Below, piece by piece: positions 1 through 7,371 of a stretch of 64,000 bases of DNA. The DNA comes from Streptomyces capitiformicae (GTDB lineage: Bacteria > Actinomycetota > Actinomycetes > Streptomycetales > Streptomycetaceae). The position numbers were made by a program, and so were the translations under genes. The stretch is from positions 2,603,767 through 2,667,766 of the forward strand of contig NZ_CP022161.1 in the NCBI RefSeq assembly GCF_002214185.1, given 5' to 3'. Under the pieces are notes generated by a model. That model had not been told where the DNA came from. It saw nothing but the letters and a program-made list of their open reading frames with translations, and did no database searches. Each line of letters starts with the position of its first letter. Position 1 is the stretch's first letter.

Positions 1-140
1 CATACCCCTCAGGTACGGCACTCTCAAAACTCGGCCCCAGATGCATGCCGGCCACCGTAATACCGGGGTACTACACCCCTCACCCGGTTTCCCGCCCCGG
101 CCGGACGCCCCGTCCCCCGCCCCGGCCGAACATCGAACGC

Positions 141-239
141 ATGATTACGGCAGAGGCCCTCACAAAACGCTACGGCGACCGAACAGCCGTCGACGACCTG
201 TCGTTCACGGTCTCCCACCGTACGAGGATGACCCCGTGA
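141..239 (+). pseudogene. ABC transporter ATPase, N-terminal remnant
   Basis: The frame starting at ATG 141 reads as the first strand of an ABC-2 type drug-export ATPase (MITAEALTKRYGDR, then TAVDDLSFTV). It then leaves the family consensus before the Walker A loop and stops at 239. ABC ATPase, permease, kinase and regulator genes in series are common in Streptomyces, so the simplest reading is an internal deletion that removed the ATPase body and the permease and left the ATPase start fused in front of the kinase. The TGA stop overlaps the kinase GTG start, so this stub may still act as a translated leader for the kinase. Seen directly: the consensus N-terminus and early stop. Inferred: the deletion. 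Confidence 0.6.
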
Positions 240-1561
240 CAAGCGAGCAGGCCCGACACCAAGGCAGACCCGGCGCACTCGGCGCGCACGACGACTGGCG
301 ACCGACCGGCCCTCAGCCGCTCACCCGCCACTTCCAACGCCTGACCCAGAAAGCCCGAGATCTCGACCGCCGCCGCCCCTTCGTGTGGGACCTGCTCGTC
401 ACCGGCTTCTACGTGACGGCCGCCCTGATCGACTCCCTGAGCGGCGGCTGGGAACGCGTCACCGAGTACCCCACGCTCCCCGGCTGGCTCGTCGTCACCA
501 TCTCCCTGGGCCTCACGCTCCCCCTCCTCTGGCGCCGCACCCACCCCTTCGCGGTCATCGTGACGATGTTCCCGTTCGCCGTCGTCAACACCTGGACCGG
601 CGCCTTCTTCCAAGCATCGATGCTCCTGCTCCTCGCCCTCTTCCACGTCGCCCTGCGCACTCGCCTACGCACCCTGCTGTGGTCGTACGCCCTGACCGTC
701 CAGCCCTTCGTGGTGGGCGGCCTCCGTTTCCCCGCCGAACAGGGCTTCGACCAGAACGTCGTGCCGACGGCGATGAGCCTCGCCCTCGCGGCAGCCGTCG
801 GCATCGCGGTCCGCAGCCGCAAGGAGTACCTCGCCTCCCTGATCGAACGCGCCCGCCAGGCCGAAGTCGAACGCGACCAGCAGCTCCGCCTCGCCGCCTC
901 CGCCGAACGCGCCCGGATAGCCCGCGAGATGCACGACATCATCGGCCACAACCTCTCCGTCATCACCGGCCTGGCCGACGGCGGCCGTTACGCGGCGACG
1001 AAGAACCCCGCCCGCGCCGCCGAAGCCCTGACGGCCATCGCCACCACCAGCCGCCAGGCCCTCTCCGAACTACGCCGCCTCCTCGACGTCCTGCGCGACG
1101 AACCCGAGAACGACCCGAACGGAAAGGAACCCGCACCACCGGCCGAACTCACCCCCCAACCCACCCTCACCGACCTCGACAACCTCATCACCGGCGTACG
1201 CTCCGCCGGTCTCCCCGTCCACACCACGATCCACGGCACCTCCACGCTCTCCCCCGGCCGCCAGCTCACGGTCTACCGAATCATCCAGGAAGCCCTCACC
1301 AACACCCTCAAACACGCGGGCCCCGGCGCCACCGCGGAACTCGTCATGTCGTACGAGGCAGCGGGCGCCGTCTCCCTCACGATCACCGACACCAGCCGCT
1401 CCACCCCCACCTCGCCCTCCCCCTCCAACAGAGGCCGTGGACTCCCCGGCATGCGCGAGCGAACCGCCCTGTACAACGGCACACTTGAGACCGGCCCGCT
1501 CCCGCACCCGGAACGCGGCTGGCGAGTCCACCTTCACCTACCGGAGGAAACCCCGCAGTGA
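236..1561 (+). CDS. Two-component sensor histidine kinase (HisKA_3 type)
   Basis: Membrane sensor kinase of 441 aa that autophosphorylates and passes the phosphate to the adjacent regulator. About the first 200 residues hold four to five hydrophobic segments. A DHp helix with the phospho-acceptor H-box (RIAREMHDIIGHNLS) follows, then a C-terminal HATPase domain with the N-box (EALTNTLKHAG) and a GRGLPGMRER G-box. The GTG start at 236 is chosen because it overlaps the stop of the upstream ABC stub and because the upstream extension of the frame is low-complexity. The stop overlaps the response-regulator start by 4 bp, so the pair is translationally coupled. The signal sensed is unknown; such pairs often control a neighbouring ABC exporter, here missing. 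Confidence 0.9.
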   Translation: MTSEQARHQGRPGALGAHDDWRPTGPQPLTRHFQRLTQKARDLDRRRPFVWDLLVTGFYVTAALIDSLSGGWERVTEYPTLPGWLVVTISLGLTLPLLWRRTHPFAVIVTMFPFAVVNTWTGAFFQASMLLLLALFHVALRTRLRTLLWSYALTVQPFVVGGLRFPAEQGFDQNVVPTAMSLALAAAVGIAVRSRKEYLASLIERARQAEVERDQQLRLAASAERARIAREMHDIIGHNLSVITGLADGGRYAATKNPARAAEALTAIATTSRQALSELRRLLDVLRDEPENDPNGKEPAPPAELTPQPTLTDLDNLITGVRSAGLPVHTTIHGTSTLSPGRQLTVYRIIQEALTNTLKHAGPGATAELVMSYEAAGAVSLTITDTSRSTPTSPSPSNRGRGLPGMRERTALYNGTLETGPLPHPERGWRVHLHLPEETPQ

Positions 1562-2229
1562 CCACCGTCCTCATCGTCGACGACCAGCCCCTCCAGCGCT
1601 TGGGTTTCCGCATGCTCCTGGAGAGCCAGGACGACATGACGGTCCTCGGTGAGGCACCGGGAGGCAGCGAGGCAGTCCGTATGACGGCCGAGTTGCACCC
1701 CGACGTGGTCCTCATGGACGTGCGCATGCCCGGCCTGGACGGCATCGAGGCCACCCGCCGCATCGTCTCCTCCGGCGACCGCACCCGCGTCCTCATCCTC
1801 ACCACTTTCGACCTCGACGAGTACGCCTACGCGGGCCTCCGCGCCGGCGCCTCCGGTTTCCTGGTCAAGGACGCCGAGCCCGAAGACCTCCTGTCAGGCA
1901 TCCGCGCCGTGGCGACGGGCGACGCGGTGGTGGCCCCCAGCCTGACCCGCCGACTCCTGGACGCCTACGCCCACCATCTGCCGGCCCCCGGAGAACCCGC
2001 CGAGCCCTCCCGCCCCGACTCACGTCTCTCGTCTCTCACGGACCGCGAACTGGAAATCCTCACGGTCATCGGCAAGGGCTGGACGAACACCGAAATAGCC
2101 GCCCGTCTCCACCTGGCGGAGTCGACAGTGAAAACACATGTGAGCCGCATCCTCGCGAAGACCGGCTCACGGGACCGCATCCAGGCGGTGATCCTGGCGT
2201 ACGACACCAAGCTGGTGGAACCGTCCTGA
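1558..2229 (+). CDS. NarL/FixJ-family response regulator
   Basis: DNA-binding response regulator of 223 aa. The receiver domain (about residues 1-120) has the acidic pair in VLIVDDQ, the phospho-acceptor Asp in VVLMDVRMPGLDG and the conserved Lys in FLVKDAEPEDLL. A C-terminal LuxR-type helix-turn-helix (about residues 155-215) contains LTDRELEILTVIGKG and the recognition helix AESTVKTHVSRILAKTG. It starts with GTG overlapping the kinase stop and is followed within 10 bp by a strong terminator hairpin, so kinase and regulator form a complete two-gene operon. Targets cannot be read from this window. Confidence 0.93.
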   Translation: MTTVLIVDDQPLQRLGFRMLLESQDDMTVLGEAPGGSEAVRMTAELHPDVVLMDVRMPGLDGIEATRRIVSSGDRTRVLILTTFDLDEYAYAGLRAGASGFLVKDAEPEDLLSGIRAVATGDAVVAPSLTRRLLDAYAHHLPAPGEPAEPSRPDSRLSSLTDRELEILTVIGKGWTNTEIAARLHLAESTVKTHVSRILAKTGSRDRIQAVILAYDTKLVEPS

Positions 2230-2236
2230 AACGCAA

Positions 2237-2266
2237 AAAGGCCCACACCAAATGGTGTGGGCCTTT
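2237..2266. terminator. Bidirectional rho-independent terminator
   Basis: Perfect 14-bp stem (AAAGGCCCACACCA paired with TGGTGTGGGCCTTT) with an AA between the arms, A-tract upstream and T-tract downstream. It ends the response-regulator operon on the plus strand and would end the rRNA operon whose 5S tail lies just to the right on the minus strand. Confidence 0.9.
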
Positions 2267-2275
2267 CGCAATATT

Positions 2276-2316
2276 TGTTCGGCGGTGTCCTACTCTCCCA
2301 CAGGGTCCCCCCTGCA
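2276..2316 (-). rRNA. 5S rRNA 3'-end fragment (41 nt)
   Basis: From TGTTCGGCGG to CCCCCCTGCA the sequence is the reverse complement of the 3' end of Streptomyces 5S rRNA (GGACCCTGTGGGAGAGTAGG and the following pairing strand). It continues for 41 nt and then departs completely; the remaining ~80 nt of 5S, the 23S and the 16S are absent. The rRNA-type terminator on its downstream side is intact. It is either the recombination site of the island to the right or the edge of a deletion or rearrangement that removed an rRNA operon. It cannot make a functional 5S rRNA. Confidence 0.8.
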
Positions 2317-2745
2317 CGGAGAGTGGCGGGGTGTGAGGCTGCCTCCGGCAGGACCAACGCCCGGAGGACACAGAGAGACAGAGGGAGAGACAGGAAGAGA
2401 GAGGAGGCGAGGAGTTACCCCGGGTAGACGGGCTGTAGGACCACGGTCAGGAGCAGGCCCAGCCCCAGACACCCCGGACCGGCCACACGGTCCACCACAC
2501 CCCCACGGACGCGCGGAGGCCCCGCCGACGCGCAACACACCAACCCCACCCCATCCCCGACACCTGCCGCACCACCCCACCACCGGACCCACCCTTTCTC
2601 TCATTCGGGCAGGGAGAGCGGCAGCAGAGGGGATGTCAGTTCCCCGACCACGACGGAAAGGCCAGCTGACCAGGCACGCCCAGAGGCCGGCCACCGGGCA
2701 GAGGCAGGAGATGGGGCAAGAGATAGCGCAGGAGTTTGCGCGTGG
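2317..2745. other. Gene-free junction segment
   Basis: About 430 bp between the 5S tail and the first island promoter. Open frames here lack ribosome-binding sites and have no codon bias. The segment contains purine-rich stretches (GA-rich around 2370-2410) and C-rich stretches (around 2490-2590). I recognise no gene, tRNA or IS end. It would be the place to look for an attachment site or recombinase-binding arms if the 5S tail is an integration site. Confidence 0.4.
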
Positions 2746-2749
2746 GGTG

Positions 2750-2836
2750 GTGCAACAGATCAGGATTGCTGTATTATGGAACATGTCGGAAGGGGTGGCC
2801 CCCTAACCGGCACCGCCGAACGTTCGTCAACAGAAA
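2750..2836 (+). promoter_or_regulatory. Island promoter module, copy 1
   Basis: -10 box TATTAT at 2772-2777 followed by the shared GGAACATGTC. The leader hairpin AGGGG-TGGC-CCCCT lies at about 2790-2803 and the box GAACGTTCGTCAAC at about 2819-2832. This copy is the most diverged upstream: it lacks the paired GGTGGGGC/GCCCCACC arms and has only a weak -35. It drives the first island gene at 2846. Confidence 0.7.
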
Positions 2837-2845
2837 GGCGTAAGC

Positions 2846-3193
2846 GTGGAAATCGTCATCAGCGGAGGCAAGGTCACTCCCCACGTCGACGAGATCACGA
2901 CCCCTCGGGCCGAAAAGGCCCGCCGGATCGCCAATTTCCTCCCGCGCCCGGAACTCCTGCGGGACGCCGTCATCGAGCACAACCAGGACGACAACACCAC
3001 GTCTATTCGGTTCGAGACCACGGCCGGTCCGATCCGGATTCTTCTGCCGGTCGCTCAGGGGTTTGAGTTCCACATCATTCACGACAGCGACACCGGGCCC
3101 CGCATTCTCGGAACCTTCCGGGGCGCATCCCTTTCGGTGCGAGCCGTCGCATTCCGCATCAGCGAATTTCTGCGGACGCGCGGACTGAAGTAA
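2846..3193 (+). CDS. Hypothetical protein, first gene of island
   Basis: Protein of 115 aa with no family I recognise. It is mixed alpha/beta by composition, with no membrane segment, signal peptide or metal-binding cysteines. The GTG start at 2846 has an AAAGG ribosome-binding site 7 nt upstream and lies about 70 nt downstream of the shared -10 box, the same spacing as in other island operons. A strong hairpin follows the stop. It heads a three-gene block (2846, 3270, 3791). Function unknown. Confidence 0.75.
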   Translation: MEIVISGGKVTPHVDEITTPRAEKARRIANFLPRPELLRDAVIEHNQDDNTTSIRFETTAGPIRILLPVAQGFEFHIIHDSDTGPRILGTFRGASLSVRAVAFRISEFLRTRGLK

Positions 3194-3203
3194 AAGGCAG
3201 TTT

Positions 3204-3229
3204 CGGGGGCCCGGTCCACCGGGCCCCCG
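3204..3229 (+). terminator. GC-rich intergenic hairpin
   Basis: Perfect 12-bp stem CGGGGGCCCGGT / ACCGGGCCCCCG with a 2-nt centre, directly after the 2846 gene and without a T-tract. It could be an attenuator or mRNA-stabilising hairpin between co-transcribed genes rather than a full terminator. Confidence 0.6.
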
Positions 3230-3269
3230 GGCAGCCCCAGCACCCACACCAACCGGAGGGACAGTCACT

Positions 3270-3767
3270 GTGAGCATGACGAGCATTGAGCCCGCCCACC
3301 GCGCCATTCCGGCGAGCGAGGGCGAGCGAGAGCAAATGGAAGCCGCTTTCCGCGCGGCACTGGAACAGCTTCCTGAGAACACCGGTTTCCCGCACGACGT
3401 GCGCGAGCTGGCCCGGCCACTTTTCGAGGTGGGATGGATCTCTGGGGTACGGACCGGGCACACCGGGCCCGCACTGGCCGACGTGCCGTTGCCGCCCCAT
3501 ACGTTCGGTACGGCACTGTCCAACCTGTCCTCCGCCATGCATGCGGACAGTGGCCCCAGCATCGGGCAGTTGGTCAGTTACCACGGGTCGCAGGAGTGCT
3601 GCCACGGCCGCTACTGGGTGACGCGCATTGAGCGCGAACTGGACCGCCGAGGCCGAGAGTCCACGCTCTACCGCCTCAGCGAGTACAGGAACGGCGCATT
3701 CGTCACCGCACTGACCGGAGTCCATACGTGGAGCGTCACGGCACTGCCGCAGCACTGGCAGCGGTAA
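3270..3767 (+). CDS. Hypothetical protein
   Basis: Protein of 165 aa, unrecognised. The GTG at 3270 is preceded by GGAGGGAC. The C-terminal half (from about residue 90) reads like a small beta-rich fold (IGQLVSYHGS, then YWVTRIERELDRRG). A similar VTYHGS motif occurs near the N-terminus of the 6247 gene product, so the two island proteins may share a small domain. It lies between the 2846 and 3791 genes in the same block. Function unknown. Confidence 0.72.
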   Translation: MSMTSIEPAHRAIPASEGEREQMEAAFRAALEQLPENTGFPHDVRELARPLFEVGWISGVRTGHTGPALADVPLPPHTFGTALSNLSSAMHADSGPSIGQLVSYHGSQECCHGRYWVTRIERELDRRGRESTLYRLSEYRNGAFVTALTGVHTWSVTALPQHWQR

Positions 3768-3790
3768 GCCCACACGGAAGGGAACTGATC

Positions 3791-4093
3791 ATGAGTCAGA
3801 GGATCGCCAAGCAGCTCAAGACTCACCCGCGCGCCTATGTGGTCAAGGAAGAGGGCCGCGACCGGACCGGAACCATGCGCTACCGCGCACAGGTCAAGTA
3901 CCTCGCAGTCGGTGACACACTCGCCGGTTTCGGCAAGGTTCTGGAGTGGTCGGAGACAGACGCAGTCGACGGGTGGCGGATGTTCCGGATGGTCACCGAG
4001 CGCCCGCAGTACTACCCGGTCGAGACCAACGTGTTCAACGTGCCGGAGTACCTCTACTACGGCATCACCGCCCTTGCCGAGCAAGGCGAGTGA
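3791..4093 (+). CDS. Hypothetical protein
   Basis: Protein of 100 aa, basic at the N-terminus (MSQRIAKQLKTHPR), with no recognised family. ATG 3791 is preferred to upstream in-frame starts because GGAAGGGAAC lies just before it and the gap to the 3270 gene is short (23 bp). It is the last gene of the first block; the next promoter module starts 55 bp after its stop. Confidence 0.7.
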   Translation: MSQRIAKQLKTHPRAYVVKEEGRDRTGTMRYRAQVKYLAVGDTLAGFGKVLEWSETDAVDGWRMFRMVTERPQYYPVETNVFNVPEYLYYGITALAEQGE

Positions 4094-4147
4094 TCTGATG
4101 CGGCACAAGCCGCCGCAGTCGTAGCCGCAGGTCAGAGCGTGGCCTCC

Positions 4148-4256
4148 AGGGTGGGGCGCACCGGAGATTTAATCGGTTGCCCCACCCTCCGAATTAGGTA
4201 TTATGGAACCAGTTAGGAAGGGTTGGCCCCCTACCGGACACGCCGAAAGTTCGTCA
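4148..4256 (+). promoter_or_regulatory. Island promoter module, copy 2
   Basis: Perfect 10-bp inverted repeat AGGGTGGGGC (4148-4157) / GCCCCACCCT (4179-4188). Its right arm overlaps the -35 TTGCCC (4177-4182). A 16-bp spacer follows, then -10 TATTAT (4199-4204) and GGAAC. The leader hairpin (AGGG ... CCCT) lies near 4217-4232 and GAAAGTTCGTCACC near 4244-4257. An arm lying on the -35 is the classic layout of a repressor operator. Confidence 0.85.
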
Positions 4257-4274
4257 CCAGAAGGGAAGCCCCAA

Positions 4275-5279
4275 GTGGCTCACGAAATCGAGCAGTTCAC
4301 CGACGGCACCGCCGCTTTTGCCTCCGCCAACACGAGCGCATGGCACAAGCTCGGCACCGTTACCGACGGCGCGATGACCGCCGAGGAGGCCATGCGCATC
4401 GCGTCTCTGTCCGGGTGGAACGTGCGGCTCCTCCCCCTGACCGCGACCGAGATCACGGCCGAGGGAACCACGCCGGTGGAGGTCGCGCAGCACTTCGCGA
4501 CCGCGCGCACGCACCCGAAGACCGGCCGCACGCAGACGCTCGGAGTGGTCGGCAGCGACTACCACCCCGTGCAGAACGAGGAACACGCCGAGTTCCTCAA
4601 CCTTCTGGCCGACGAGTCCGGCGCGCACTTCGAGACCGCCGGATCGCTCAAGGACGGCCGTCAGGTGTTCCTGACCATGAAGATGCCGCAGACCCTCACG
4701 ATCGGCGGGAACGACGACGTAGACCTTTACATCGCGGCGTTCAACAGCCACGACGGAGGCAGCGCGTTCCGCATCGTGGTGACGCCGGTCCGGGTGGTGT
4801 GCGCGAACACCATGCGCGCGGCCATCCACGGGGCCCGGTCCTCGTTCGTGGTGCGACACACCGCCGGAGCCAAGGCCCGTATCGCGCAGGCCCGTTCCGC
4901 CCTCGGTCTGACGTTCCGGTACGCCGAGGAGTTCGAGCAGGCCGCACAGCGCATGATCGACGCCGAGATGACGCTCAACGAGCTGAAGTCTGTGGTGGAC
5001 GAGCTGTGGCCGGTCAAGGACAGCGACCACGCCCGCACCAAGACCAACCAGCGCCAGCGGTGGGGGGCGATCTCGAACCTGTTCGAGCACGCCGACACCC
5101 AGGCCGGTATCCGGGGCACGCGGTGGGCCGGGTACAACGCGCTCACCGAGTACGCCAACCACGTCGCCCCGGCCCGGGGCAAGTCCGACGCCGACAAGGC
5201 CGCAGCCCGCGCCGAGCGGGTCATCAGCGGAGCGGCGAACGACCTGATGGAGAAGGCATTCGCCCTCACCACGGTCTGA
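4275..5279 (+). CDS. DUF932 domain protein (phage/plasmid-like)
   Basis: 334-aa member of the DUF932 / TIGR03299 phage-plasmid protein family, found on bacterial plasmids, phages and islands and of unknown biochemical role. The diagnostic N-terminal pattern is present (a Trp-His-x-Leu-Gly core, AWHKLGT, and the YHPVQNEE segment), as is the VTPVRVVCANTM motif in mid-protein. GTG 4275 follows GAAGGGA; the frame stays open to an ATG inside the -10 box at 4203, which cannot be the start of a transcript from this promoter. It is apparently a single-gene unit, as a perfect 14-bp hairpin follows the stop. Confidence 0.88.
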   Translation: MAHEIEQFTDGTAAFASANTSAWHKLGTVTDGAMTAEEAMRIASLSGWNVRLLPLTATEITAEGTTPVEVAQHFATARTHPKTGRTQTLGVVGSDYHPVQNEEHAEFLNLLADESGAHFETAGSLKDGRQVFLTMKMPQTLTIGGNDDVDLYIAAFNSHDGGSAFRIVVTPVRVVCANTMRAAIHGARSSFVVRHTAGAKARIAQARSALGLTFRYAEEFEQAAQRMIDAEMTLNELKSVVDELWPVKDSDHARTKTNQRQRWGAISNLFEHADTQAGIRGTRWAGYNALTEYANHVAPARGKSDADKAAARAERVISGAANDLMEKAFALTTV

Positions 5280-5290
5280 CCCCCTGAACA

Positions 5291-5330
5291 CCGGGCGGGC
5301 ACCCCAACTCCCCCACGGGTGCCCGCCCGG
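5291..5330 (+). terminator. Terminator-like hairpin after DUF932 gene
   Basis: Perfect 14-bp stem CCGGGCGGGCACCC / GGGTGCCCGCCCGG with a 12-nt loop, 11 bp after the stop. The following ~230 bp up to the next gene hold no supported gene; a GAGCGCGGAGCGC motif occurs twice there (near 5373 and 5390). Confidence 0.7.
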
Positions 5331-5561
5331 CCCCCCACAGGCCCGCAGAGGCCGCCCCGCCCGAGCGCGGAGCGCTCAACCCCGCCTCAGGAGCGCGGAG
5401 CGCACCCCGCCGGCCCCTGCCGCGTAGCGGCAGCGCATCGCGTCTGCGGAGCAGCCCGCGCGCCAAGAACACGTCCGCTGTTTCCTGCGCCCAGGCCGCG
5501 CCGACGGACGCCCAGCAGCTCGACACCCACCGCCCACCCACCGCCCTGCGGAAGGCCATTC

Positions 5562-6254
5562 ATGCCCACCTGGAAATGGAAGATCAAAGGCATCGTCGAC
5601 GACATCACCGAGTGCGGTTGCTGCGGCCGCCGCGGACTCAAGCGCACGGTCGCGATGATGCCGCTGGACGCCGACGGGAACGAAGACGGCACCGCCGAAG
5701 ACGTCGTGTACTACGGCACGTCGTGCGCCGCTACCGCGCTGAGCTGGACGCAGGGCAAGGTGACCAACACCGCGCGCGCCGCCCAGGCCGAGCGGGACCA
5801 GCGGGACGCCTACGCGCGCCGGATGCTCAGCATCTACGCCCCGGTGGAGTTCGCCCCCGTACGCGACAAGGCCCGCGTCTACTACGGCCGCAACCAGCAC
5901 CAGCGGGACACGGGCGTGAAGGCGACCGAGGAAGTGGCGAAGCTGCTGGCCCAGGCCCGCGCCACGCTGGCCGACACCACCACCGGCCCGGCCCGCCCAG
6001 CGCGGATCGAGGACTTCCGCCGCTACGTCGTGATCTTCACCAGCGACGACCGGATCTCCCTCGTGCGACGCGTGCCGGAGGAGGAGGCCGAGGGTCAGGA
6101 GCAGGCCGCCGCGGCGCAGCGCCGCGCCGACGAGATCCGGGGCAGGCTGCTGGTCGTGGCCGCCCTGGACGCCGAGTCCGCGCGCGACGTTGCGTACTCC
6201 GACGACCTGACCCGCGAGTGGAACGCGAAGGTCTGGCAGGCCGCCCGTGCCTGA
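5562..6254 (+). CDS. Hypothetical protein with N-terminal Cys cluster
   Basis: 230 aa. The N-terminus has a CxCC cluster (ECGCCGRRGLKR, about residues 17-28) and a further Cys near YYGTSC that could together form a zinc site. The middle and C-terminal parts are charged and predicted helical. ATG 5562 is chosen because it directly precedes the conserved-looking MPTWKWKIKG start and has GGAAGG upstream. The 3' end overlaps the next gene by 8 bp, so the two are co-translated. Family not recognised. Confidence 0.72.
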   Translation: MPTWKWKIKGIVDDITECGCCGRRGLKRTVAMMPLDADGNEDGTAEDVVYYGTSCAATALSWTQGKVTNTARAAQAERDQRDAYARRMLSIYAPVEFAPVRDKARVYYGRNQHQRDTGVKATEEVAKLLAQARATLADTTTGPARPARIEDFRRYVVIFTSDDRISLVRRVPEEEAEGQEQAAAAQRRADEIRGRLLVVAALDAESARDVAYSDDLTREWNAKVWQAARA

Positions 6255-6708
6255 GACCGCCCCTGCGCCCCTGTTGATCATCGGTAGCCGCGTCACCTAC
6301 CACGGCAGCATCACCGAGATGCACGACCGCCCCCTGTATCTCCTGCCGTGCATGTGGTTCGGACACTGCGACGCCTGCTGGGAGCAGGACGACGAGTTCG
6401 GCGAGCGCCACCCGGAGGAGAGGGACCACTTCATGGCGGTCGACCTCACCACCGACCGCCGCTTGCACCACGCCCGCCGAGCACACCTGGCCCCGATCCC
6501 GCACGAGTGGCCCGAGGACGCCGTGCCGTTCAACATCAACGGCTACCGGTACGCCGCCGCGTACACCACGGCAGGCGGAAGCGACCGGGCCCGGACGGTG
6601 CACTTCTACACCGCCGAGGACTTCATGGGGCGCACGTGGTGCCACTTCCGGGAGCCCGCGCCCGACATCCGCCGCCTGGACGAGCTGGGCCGCCGCCGCC
6701 CCATCTGA
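6247..6708 (+). CDS. Hypothetical protein
   Basis: 153 aa, GTG start overlapping the 5562 gene. It contains an early VTYHGS motif (similar to that in the 3270 product) and a CDAC pair (WFGHCDACWEQDDEF). No recognised family. It belongs to the 5562-8949 run of closely spaced genes. Confidence 0.68.
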   Translation: MPETAPAPLLIIGSRVTYHGSITEMHDRPLYLLPCMWFGHCDACWEQDDEFGERHPEERDHFMAVDLTTDRRLHHARRAHLAPIPHEWPEDAVPFNINGYRYAAAYTTAGGSDRARTVHFYTAEDFMGRTWCHFREPAPDIRRLDELGRRRPI

Positions 6709-6789
6709 CCAGTGCCCGCGCGCCACGGCGTGCGGGCACCCCCTCCCGCCCCGCAGCCGGCCCCCATCCGTCGCCCCGCTGGAGTCACC

Positions 6790-7290
6790 GTGACGAACCC
6801 GCAGCCCGACCAGCCCGCCCGCGCCGACCGCCGCACCCTGCCCTACCCCGGAGACGAAGCGATCACCGCCGCCCGCCACCGCGCGCACCAGGCATTCGCC
6901 CAGCTCTTCACCGCCCTGGGGGCCGGACGTCACCGCCTGCACTACGCCGCATTGGACGTCGACGGCCGGTACGCCCTGGCCAGCGTCACCGTCGACGTCA
7001 CGACCGCCCCCGCATGGCATCTGGACGCCGACCCGGACGAGTTCACCGCCATCGAGGCCGCCGTGACGGCCGCCCTGGAAGGCAGCTGCACCGTCCTGGC
7101 CACTCTGATCGTGCAGAGCGCCCGGGAGCCGATCCCAGCCGTCTGCGGATGGCGCATCGAGCGCGGATGGCTGCACGCCATGAACCCAGTCACCGTGTAC
7201 GCCGCCGTGCGGCCCTGCGCGAGCAGCTCGGCACCCGTCGCCCGCGTCTACCCCGCTCCGTTCCTGGGGGATCCGCCGGTCACGGGCTGA
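6790..7290 (+). CDS. Hypothetical protein
   Basis: 166 aa, GTG 6790 with GGAG 6 nt upstream. No cysteine cluster, membrane segment or family I recognise; short beta-strand-like stretches (HYAALDVDGRYALASVTVDV). It is part of the 5562-8949 run, and a hairpin follows its stop. Confidence 0.65.
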   Translation: MTNPQPDQPARADRRTLPYPGDEAITAARHRAHQAFAQLFTALGAGRHRLHYAALDVDGRYALASVTVDVTTAPAWHLDADPDEFTAIEAAVTAALEGSCTVLATLIVQSAREPIPAVCGWRIERGWLHAMNPVTVYAAVRPCASSSAPVARVYPAPFLGDPPVTG

Positions 7291-7296
7291 AGTCCC

Positions 7297-7322
7297 CGGC
7301 CCGGCCCCCGGGGGTCGGGCCG
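7297..7322 (+). terminator. GC-rich intergenic hairpin
   Basis: 13-nt arms (CGGCCCGGCCCCC against GGGGGTCGGGCCG, one mismatch or wobble) between two co-directional genes, with no T-tract. Confidence 0.5.
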
Positions 7323-7371
7323 CCGCGCCTGTCAACTCCCCGTCCCTGTCCGCCCCGTGAGGAGACGCTCT

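Noticed and set aside
2270..2330. tRNA gene as integration site
   Set aside because: No cloverleaf or TTC-arm sequence is present; the match is to the 3' end of 5S rRNA.
4148..4188. Promoter-module inverted repeats as terminators of the preceding genes
   Set aside because: They might also slow transcription, but the right arm always overlaps the -35 box at fixed distance from TATTAT and there is no T-tract, so an operator role explains them better.
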